Shown in pieces: positions 20,611 through 25,503 of a stretch of 25,503 nucleotides of DNA. A program made the translations under genes and the position numbers. The stretch lies in IMG/VR virus record IMGVR_UViG_3300028364_000132, positions 1-25,503 of that record; one strand, given 5' to 3'. The notes under the pieces are model-generated. The model ran no database searches. It saw only the letters and a list, made by a program, of their open reading frames with translations, and was not told where the DNA came from. Each line of letters starts with the position of its first letter. Positions within the stretch are counted from its first letter, which is position 1. This DNA is from a virus.

Positions 20611-22389
20611 ATGTCGAAGATCAATGATACGACAGACTATCCGGTAACGGTTCCCGCCGCTGGCGACATGCTGATCGGCACTGATGTTTCAAACACGTCT
20701 ACGGACGCGGGCGGCGAGACTGCAAACTTCACCGTGGCGGGGCTGACAACGCACGTCGAAAGCAACATGGACGCGCTGCGGAACGTGGCGCTAGTCAACG
20801 CCCTTGCCACATACGCGCCAACGCGGGCCGAGGCGCTGTTGCTAAATGTGCCAGCGGCTCAGGTGGTTTTGTTTGTTCGCAGTGATGTGGGATTGCTGGC
20901 TTACAAATCCGACCCCGCAGGCACCGCGCTTACCACGGCAGGCGGGCGCAAGTGGTCGCCTGATGGGAAGGCTTATGCAAACCACTGGGGCGTTGACACA
21001 ACGGGTGCGGCAGACTGCATCACCGCGATTACCGCCGGATTGCTTTACGTTTCAACGCAAGGTGACAAGACGCTCAATTTTTTAGCTGGAACATACTATC
21101 ACTCAACGCCTATCGTTTATCCGTTCGTCACTGGCGTCCAGATCATCGGTACAAGTGTTCCGGCCTCGTCTAGCATGAATATGCCAGTTCGGTTCACTTG
21201 CGATCAAGCGACAGGCGCGCAAGTCCGGTTGACACATAGCAATCAAACACTGAAAGGCGTTGAAGTTCATGCATCCGGCACTCGTCAGAGACAAGACTTT
21301 ACAGCGGGTGCGTTCGGAGTGCTTATTGAGCGGGATGAAGACCTATCAATTGCATCAATCGCTCAAGTGCACATTGAGGAGGTATATATAACCAAGCAGT
21401 CCGGCCACGCTCTGGTTTCGTCTGGTGCGGGATTTATGCACAAATATATCGGCGTTGTTACGCGTGAGAATAAAGGCCACGCAATCACGGTTTCAGATGG
21501 CACGCTTACTGGTCGGACAAACATAGGCCGAAGCGGTGGCTACATCATTGAACACCAGCGTGCGTTTAACGATCAAGGGTATTTAATCAAGCTGGGCGAC
21601 CGTGGGACTTATGGTGTTTATCGCTTTACCCTGATAGACTGCGATAGTTCAGCATCATTTAATCGAAACGATGCCATTTCCCCGAACGCGGCTGTGATGG
21701 ATATTCATGGCGAGAACATCACAATATCAAACTATGCACTGGGCGGCGGCAATGACGCGGGTTCGTCATATGCCGGCGCATATGTTTCTGGACGAAACAT
21801 CTCTTTTAATGCGTGCAGATATATTGACGTGACATCCTACGCCATTCTTTTTGATGAAGCGACAATTGGCGTTGGCGAGGTTGAGATTAATTTACCATAC
21901 GCCACAAATAGCAGCACGCTAAACCCCGGCGTGGTCGCAACCGCAGGCGCAAGAACCTCATTTATAAACCTTCCGTCCGAGGGCACTGGGGGCAAAAAGC
22001 CAGTGACGCCTTTTTCCGCAGCATACACTAAGGGCATCTATCTTGATAACAGCGAGATAGCATACGGCGCGCACCAAGTAAAAAGCCGGGGATTGTTTCA
22101 TGGATCGGCTGACGGGACTGTTCAATTCAGGGCTGAAAGAGCGAACGCCGTAAGTGGTTTTGAAGTGGTCAGGACGGGTTCTGGCGCTGTGACCGGGGGG
22201 GTCTTCTCAGAAGCGAACACTCTAAGATTCAAAACGTCAACAGAAAATGACCTGCAATTTTCAAGAAATAATGTTACTAGAATGTCTGTGAAAGCCACTA
22301 CAATAAACATTGTGTCGCTCCCCACAAGCACCGCCGGTTTGACGGTAGGCGACCTTTGGAATAATTCTGGCGTAGTGAGTGTGGTTTAA
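20611..22389 (+). CDS. Tail spike/fibre with pectate-lyase-like beta-helix
   Basis: A 592-residue receptor-binding protein. Residues 1-125 are a head-binding part ('ATYAPTRAEALLL' region). From about 125 ('WGVDTTGAADCITAITAGL', 'LNFLAGTYYHSTPI') a pectate-lyase-type right-handed beta-helix runs to about 470. Residues 490-592 form an end domain that closes with 'GLTVGDLWNNSGVVSVV', a common tail-protein ending. Beta-helix spikes can cleave host polysaccharide, but active-site residues cannot be assigned by eye. The GAGGA site is 11 bases upstream. The beta-helix section is more AT-rich than its neighbours, fitting exchange between phages. Confidence 0.85.
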   Translation: MSKINDTTDYPVTVPAAGDMLIGTDVSNTSTDAGGETANFTVAGLTTHVESNMDALRNVALVNALATYAPTRAEALLLNVPAAQVVLFVRSDVGLLAYKSDPAGTALTTAGGRKWSPDGKAYANHWGVDTTGAADCITAITAGLLYVSTQGDKTLNFLAGTYYHSTPIVYPFVTGVQIIGTSVPASSSMNMPVRFTCDQATGAQVRLTHSNQTLKGVEVHASGTRQRQDFTAGAFGVLIERDEDLSIASIAQVHIEEVYITKQSGHALVSSGAGFMHKYIGVVTRENKGHAITVSDGTLTGRTNIGRSGGYIIEHQRAFNDQGYLIKLGDRGTYGVYRFTLIDCDSSASFNRNDAISPNAAVMDIHGENITISNYALGGGNDAGSSYAGAYVSGRNISFNACRYIDVTSYAILFDEATIGVGEVEINLPYATNSSTLNPGVVATAGARTSFINLPSEGTGGKKPVTPFSAAYTKGIYLDNSEIAYGAHQVKSRGLFHGSADGTVQFRAERANAVSGFEVVRTGSGAVTGGVFSEANTLRFKTSTENDLQFSRNNVTRMSVKATTINIVSLPTSTAGLTVGDLWNNSGVVSVV

Positions 22390-22460
22390 TGATAATCGAC
22401 GTAATCGGCACAGCCCGCCCTGACCTTGTGCGCCGCTACCTGCTGGGATGGTGGCGCTGA
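22389..22460 (+). CDS. Possible 23-residue peptide gene
   Basis: A frame of 23 codons starting MIIDVIGTARPDLV and ending WWR. Its ATG shares the last base of the spike stop and its stop overlaps the next start (TGATG). No good ribosome site of its own, so translation would rely on coupling. Basic and aromatic at the end. Confidence 0.4.
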   Translation: MIIDVIGTARPDLVRRYLLGWWR

Positions 22461-22618
22461 TGGCCTCTATTCTTCTCGACGAAAGCGGCGCGCGGTTGTT
22501 TGACGAAATAGGCCGCAGGCTGTTTGACGAGGTAGGGCTTTGGGTTGAGCAGGCAGACACACCCGAGACCTGGACCGAGCAGGCAGACACGTCAGAGACT
22601 TGGACGCGGCAACCGTAA
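22460..22618 (+). CDS. 52-residue repeat protein between spike and fibre genes
   Basis: The frame starts MASILLDESG and carries two internal duplications: 'RLFDEIG'/'RLFDEVG' and 'EQADTPETWT'/'EQADTSETWT'. It is acidic, with regular tryptophans. Similar small W-T repeat proteins occur in tail regions of other phages. The start is in a TGATG overlap. It may be a small tail-associated or chaperone-like protein; no test of that is possible here. Confidence 0.6.
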   Translation: MASILLDESGARLFDEIGRRLFDEVGLWVEQADTPETWTEQADTSETWTRQP

Positions 22619-22628
22619 AGGGTATACT

Positions 22629-22694
22629 ATGAAATACGGACCAATGAAGCCGGTTAAGCGCAAGCCAAAACCCACCACGAAGAAAGGCAAGTAA
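22629..22694 (+). CDS. 21-residue lysine-rich peptide gene
   Basis: The frame encodes MKYGPMKPVKRKPKPTTKKG followed by K, with 9 basic residues in 21. AAAGGG lies seven bases before the ATG and the stop directly touches the next gene's ATG. The very basic, proline-rich make-up suggests a nucleic-acid- or membrane-binding peptide or a virion micro-protein. Confidence 0.55.
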   Translation: MKYGPMKPVKRKPKPTTKKGK

Positions 22695-23522
22695 ATGGCC
22701 GATGCGGTAACGACGAGTTTTTCCCTTGTGAAGCCGGAAGTCGGCGCATCCGAGGATACTTGGGGAACAAAGGTCAACGCCAACTTCGACAGCGTTGACG
22801 ATCTGCTTGACGGTACAACGGGCATTACGCCCAACCTGCTGACGGGCTGGGAGGTCGCGGGCGTCGCGGTTACATCTACTGCGGCAGAGCTGAACCTCCT
22901 CGATGGCGTTACTGCAACTGTTGCGGAACTGAACAAGCTGGACGGCGTTACGTCTACGACGGCTGAGCTGAATATTCTCGATGGGGTGACTGTGACGGCC
23001 TTGGAGATCAACGCTCTTGATGGTATTCTTGGCAATGTGCAAAGCGATATCACTGCGCTTCAAGACTTCAAGGCACCGCTCAACGGCCCCGTATTTACAG
23101 GTACGCCGCGAGCACCGACACAAGCGGCAGGCAATAACACAACGCAGATTGCTACAACGGCTTACACTCGCGCCGCAATTCCTGACGTTTTGAACGCATC
23201 GGGGTCCGCCCCGCTGTACGGTTGCCGGGCGTGGGTGAATTTCAATGGTGCCAATGGTACCATTCGGGCGGGTGGCAACGTGTCCAGCGTTACTCGCAAC
23301 GGTGTCGGGGATTATACTGTCAGTTTTACAACTGCAATGCAGGATGCTAACTATACTGCAAACATAAGCCACGGGTTTAATGGATTGCCGAGCGGCGCGC
23401 AAAACAACACGGGCGCGTTCCAGCATACAACCGCGACTGGTTCGTTCAGGCTTGTGGTCATCGATGCTAATACTGACGTGGCTACGGACGCCGCCGTGGT
23501 GATGGTTTCAATCTTCAGATAG
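22695..23522 (+). CDS. Tail fibre with tandem AELN-LDGVT repeats
   Basis: A 275-residue protein. Residues about 1-50 are the attachment start ('[28 protein letters not shown]', a common fibre N-terminus). Residues 58-110 carry four tandem copies of a 13-14 residue unit of the form V-T-x-T-x-A-E-L-N-x-L-D-G, a trimeric coiled or beta-roll shaft. A '[14 protein letters not shown]' segment leads to a C-terminal head (about 170-275). It directly follows the spike and micro-genes, so the phage has two receptor-binding candidates. Confidence 0.82.
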   Translation: MADAVTTSFSLVKPEVGASEDTWGTKVNANFDSVDDLLDGTTGITPNLLTGWEVAGVAVTSTAAELNLLDGVTATVAELNKLDGVTSTTAELNILDGVTVTALEINALDGILGNVQSDITALQDFKAPLNGPVFTGTPRAPTQAAGNNTTQIATTAYTRAAIPDVLNASGSAPLYGCRAWVNFNGANGTIRAGGNVSSVTRNGVGDYTVSFTTAMQDANYTANISHGFNGLPSGAQNNTGAFQHTTATGSFRLVVIDANTDVATDAAVVMVSIFR

Positions 23523-23539
23523 GAGCGACAGGATACCCA

Positions 23540-25018
23540 ATGCCCTTATTGCCCCTTGATATTCCGCCGGGTGTTTACCGCAACGGCACCGAGTTTGACC
23601 AGTCTGGCCGCTGGCGTGACGCTAACCTAGTGCGCTGGCGTGACGGGTCACTGCGCCCCGTTGGCGGCTGGCGCACGCGGATCGCGACGGCATATGACCA
23701 GCCCCCGCGCGGGATGCTTGCTTGGGAGGACCTGAGTGGGGATCGGCGCATTGCTGCGGGGACTTTTAACAAGCTGTTCTCCACGTCGGCATCCAACGTC
23801 ACGACTGACATCACGCCAGCGGGGTTCACGGCTGGTCTTGTTCGGTCGGCGGCGTTTACGGGATACGGTGGCAGCTTTTACGGCGCGGATACATTCGGGA
23901 CAGAGCGATCCGACACGGGTAACTTTTCAGAGGCTACTACATGGGCGCTGGACAATTTCGGGGAAAACCTTGTGGCCTGCTCTAGCAAGGACGGCAAGCT
24001 GTACGAGTGGGCGCTTGATACAGGCACGCCCGCTGCGGCTATCAGCAACGCCCCTACGGGCAACCTATCATTGTTGGTCACGGCAGAGCGGTTCTTGTTC
24101 GCCTTGGGCGCTGGTGGCAATCCCCGCAAGGTGCAGTGGTGCGACCGCGAGGCCAATACTGTATGGACTGCCGCAGCAACAAACGAGGCGGGCGATATCG
24201 AATTGCAAACGTCTGGGCAAATCATGTGCGGCGTTCAGGTGCGCGGGCAGTCGCTAATCCTCACAGATCAAGACGCACATACGGCCACCTATCAGGGGCC
24301 ACCATTCGTCTATGGGTTTGAGCGCGTCGGGCAATCGTGCGGCATCACATCGCGCAAGGCTTTGGCGTCTGTTGATGCGGGCGCGTTCTGGATGGGGCAA
24401 AACGCATTCTTTACGTTTGCGGGCGGCGCCGTGCAAGAGTTGCCGTGCGATGTTGCGGATTATGTGTTTGGCGACCTAAACCGATCACAGGCCAGCCTAA
24501 TTCACGCGGTATCGCTGGCCCAACACGGGGAAGTCTGGTGGTTTTATCCATCGGGTGGATCCAATGAGTGTAACAGATATGTCGCGCTTGACTACGCAGA
24601 GGGTCATTGGACCATCGGCACGATTGAGCGCACAGCAGCGGTTGCGCGCGGCGTGTTCAAATATCCGCTTTGGGTGGATGCAAGCGGCAATCTCTATGAG
24701 CATGAAGTCGGGCTGCAACACGGTGATGATGCGGTGTTTGCGGAAAGCGGGCCAATCACGATCGGCACGGGAGAGAATGTCATGGCGGTGACTAGCTTGA
24801 TACCCGACGAAGGCACGCAGGGCGATGTCAGCGCGACATTTAAGACACGCTTTCACCCCAACGGCGACGAACAGTCATTCGGGCCTTACACGATGGGAAC
24901 GCCTACGGACGTGCGGTTTACAGGGCGACAGGTGCGGATGAGGATCGAGGCTGAACGGCTTGCAGATTGGCGGGTGGGCGTGATGCGTGTCGAAGCGTTC
25001 GGGGGTGGCAGGCGATGA
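23540..25018 (+). CDS. Tail hub/needle-base protein, P22 gp10-like (phage stabilisation)
   Basis: A 492-residue protein, rich in beta structure, that starts 'LPLDIPPGVYRNGTEFDQSGRWRDANLVRWRDGSLRPVGGW' and shows repeated W-D and G-G turns across the length, the pattern of P22 gp10-type tail nozzle proteins of short-tailed phages. It would sit below the adaptor and close the DNA channel. The ATG at 23540 follows a GGAGCGACAGGA tract. Its stop overlaps the next start in ATGA. Confidence 0.85.
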   Translation: MPLLPLDIPPGVYRNGTEFDQSGRWRDANLVRWRDGSLRPVGGWRTRIATAYDQPPRGMLAWEDLSGDRRIAAGTFNKLFSTSASNVTTDITPAGFTAGLVRSAAFTGYGGSFYGADTFGTERSDTGNFSEATTWALDNFGENLVACSSKDGKLYEWALDTGTPAAAISNAPTGNLSLLVTAERFLFALGAGGNPRKVQWCDREANTVWTAAATNEAGDIELQTSGQIMCGVQVRGQSLILTDQDAHTATYQGPPFVYGFERVGQSCGITSRKALASVDAGAFWMGQNAFFTFAGGAVQELPCDVADYVFGDLNRSQASLIHAVSLAQHGEVWWFYPSGGSNECNRYVALDYAEGHWTIGTIERTAAVARGVFKYPLWVDASGNLYEHEVGLQHGDDAVFAESGPITIGTGENVMAVTSLIPDEGTQGDVSATFKTRFHPNGDEQSFGPYTMGTPTDVRFTGRQVRMRIEAERLADWRVGVMRVEAFGGGRR

Positions 25019-25338
25019 ACGGCTTGCCACCAGTAGGACCTGACGTTCGCGTATGGGCGCAAGACTTTCGCCGCACTATCGCAGCTTCGTGGTCGCGGCT
25101 GACATACCGCAGGAACGGCGCAACGGCGGCAGAGGATGGGACAATCCTTTGGGACAACGAGCAGGGATATCCCGTGGTGTCCAAGTCCGGAGCATATGCG
25201 CAGGTGGGGCTATTCGTGGGCGTACCCGCAAGCGCAACAGCATCGGGTCAGGCGGGCGAATTGGCACAGGATGCAGCATACATCTACGTTTGCACGGCAG
25301 CAGATACATGGAAACGGGTGGCGATATCGACATGGTAA
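25015..25338 (+). CDS. Small tail-associated protein
   Basis: A 107-residue protein. The first 40 residues include a charged helix ('DVRVWAQDFRRTIAASWSRLTYRRNG'). The rest is beta-like and ends 'YVCTAADTWKRVAISTW', a closing motif common in phage tail and fibre proteins. It starts in an ATGA overlap with the tail-hub gene. Probably a virion protein of the tail tip. Confidence 0.65.
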   Translation: MNGLPPVGPDVRVWAQDFRRTIAASWSRLTYRRNGATAAEDGTILWDNEQGYPVVSKSGAYAQVGLFVGVPASATASGQAGELAQDAAYIYVCTAADTWKRVAISTW

Positions 25339-25503
25339 ACCTTGAAGACTACCGCGATCAGATCGACAGCGCCCTAGCGTATAGCGGCGGCACGCATGAT
25401 TTTGATGATGTTGCGCGCGGCGTTATATCGGCTAAAATGCAACTGTGGCCAGCCCGCAACAGTTGTGCTATAACAGAAATCATATGCTACCCGAAAAAGA
25501 AGG
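25332..25503 (+). CDS. Conserved small phage protein, partial at window end
   Basis: The frame opens at ATG 25332, seven bases inside the previous gene, and is still open at the window edge (57 codons). It reads MVNLEDYRDQIDSALAYSGG, then has 'VARGVISAKMQLWPARNSCAITEII'. The 'G-x-x-Q-L-W-P' segment is familiar from small conserved proteins next to tail genes in podovirus-like phages, sometimes loosely linked to acetyltransferases. Function is not established. Confidence 0.62.
   Translation, partial: MVNLEDYRDQIDSALAYSGGTHDFDDVARGVISAKMQLWPARNSCAITEIICYPKKK

Noticed and set aside
22800-23050. Repeats that might suggest a CRISPR-like or tandem DNA array.
   Set aside because: They are in-frame codon repeats of the tail fibre shaft (AELN-LDGVT units) and differ at the base level; no spacer-repeat pattern exists anywhere in the window.
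22467-23426. 319-residue open frame on the minus strand.
   Set aside because: It lies opposite the tail fibre with clear tandem repeats; the minus-strand product is cysteine/arginine-rich and looks like a shadow.
25464-25474. A third TGTGCTATAAC motif resembling an extended -10, followed by a possible ATG at 25484.
   Set aside because: It lies inside an open frame that runs from 25332 to the window edge and encodes a recognisable small phage protein, so the match is probably coding chance.
1-25503. Searched for tRNA genes, integrase, attachment sites and insertion sequences.
   Set aside because: None was recognisable by eye; the GIY-YIG cassette is the only mobile-type element supported.

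Overview
The window is a piece of a tailed double-stranded DNA bacteriophage genome. Evidence includes a major capsid protein of the SU10-like family, small and large terminase subunits, an adaptor-type head-tail protein, a P22 gp10-like tail protein, tail fibre/spike genes and a complete lysis cassette. Genes are packed with one- to four-base stop/start overlaps, no ribosomal or tRNA genes are visible, and neither end of the window is a natural boundary (both ends cut a gene). The short-tail (podovirus-like) gene set, GC-rich composition and lipoprotein spanin point to a Gram-negative host. The style of the endolysin, spanins and DUF6378 gene fits phages of Rhodobacterales/Roseobacter-type alphaproteobacteria, but the host is an inference. 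No integrase or DNA polymerase is visible, so lifestyle is undecided.

Layout. (1) 1-3429, rightward: end of a head gene, major capsid protein, two overlapping small genes, then lysis genes (GH24 endolysin, candidate holin, nested inner/outer spanins, two further membrane proteins), closed by a terminator near 3570-3604. (2) 3625-6221, leftward: a cluster of very small accessory genes, several too short for normal gene calling, headed by a promoter that carries possible repressor sites. (3) 6332-7177, rightward: a ribbon-helix-helix regulator, a winged-helix-like protein, a small unknown and a DUF6378 protein. (4) 7174-13141, leftward: a recombination/replication operon with a Sak4-type RecA-like ATPase, a DUF669-like ssDNA-binding protein, YqaJ exonuclease, RNase H, an SF2 helicase with zinc ribbons and a VRR-NUC nuclease. 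It is interrupted by an AT-rich GIY-YIG endonuclease cassette with a structured leader. (5) 13274-15300, rightward: a Cro-like regulator, an unknown and a DUF3987-type primase/helicase, ending in a strong terminator. (6) 15339-15747: a 400-base AT-rich, gene-free region with AAGTAGAA repeats, a candidate origin. (7) 15748-17472, rightward: two unknowns, a YfbR-like HD nucleotidase and an HTH protein. (8) 17469-25503, rightward: a promoter/terminator pair, then terminases, adaptor, tail spike, tail fibre, tail hub and more late genes.

Working model. Genes of blocks 4 and 5 would copy the genome by primase/helicase-started, recombination-assisted replication, with the AT-rich region between blocks 5 and 6 as a possible start site. 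The HD nucleotidase may adjust nucleotide pools. The promoter plus early terminator before the terminase genes resembles the lambda PR'-tR' late switch, and the HTH gene just upstream sits where an antiterminator would. Late genes then build the head and short tail, and lysis genes end the cycle. The least familiar parts are the endonuclease cassette with its structured leader, the iteron-like region, the micro-gene cluster under the ribbon-helix-helix regulator, and the late-switch-like element.
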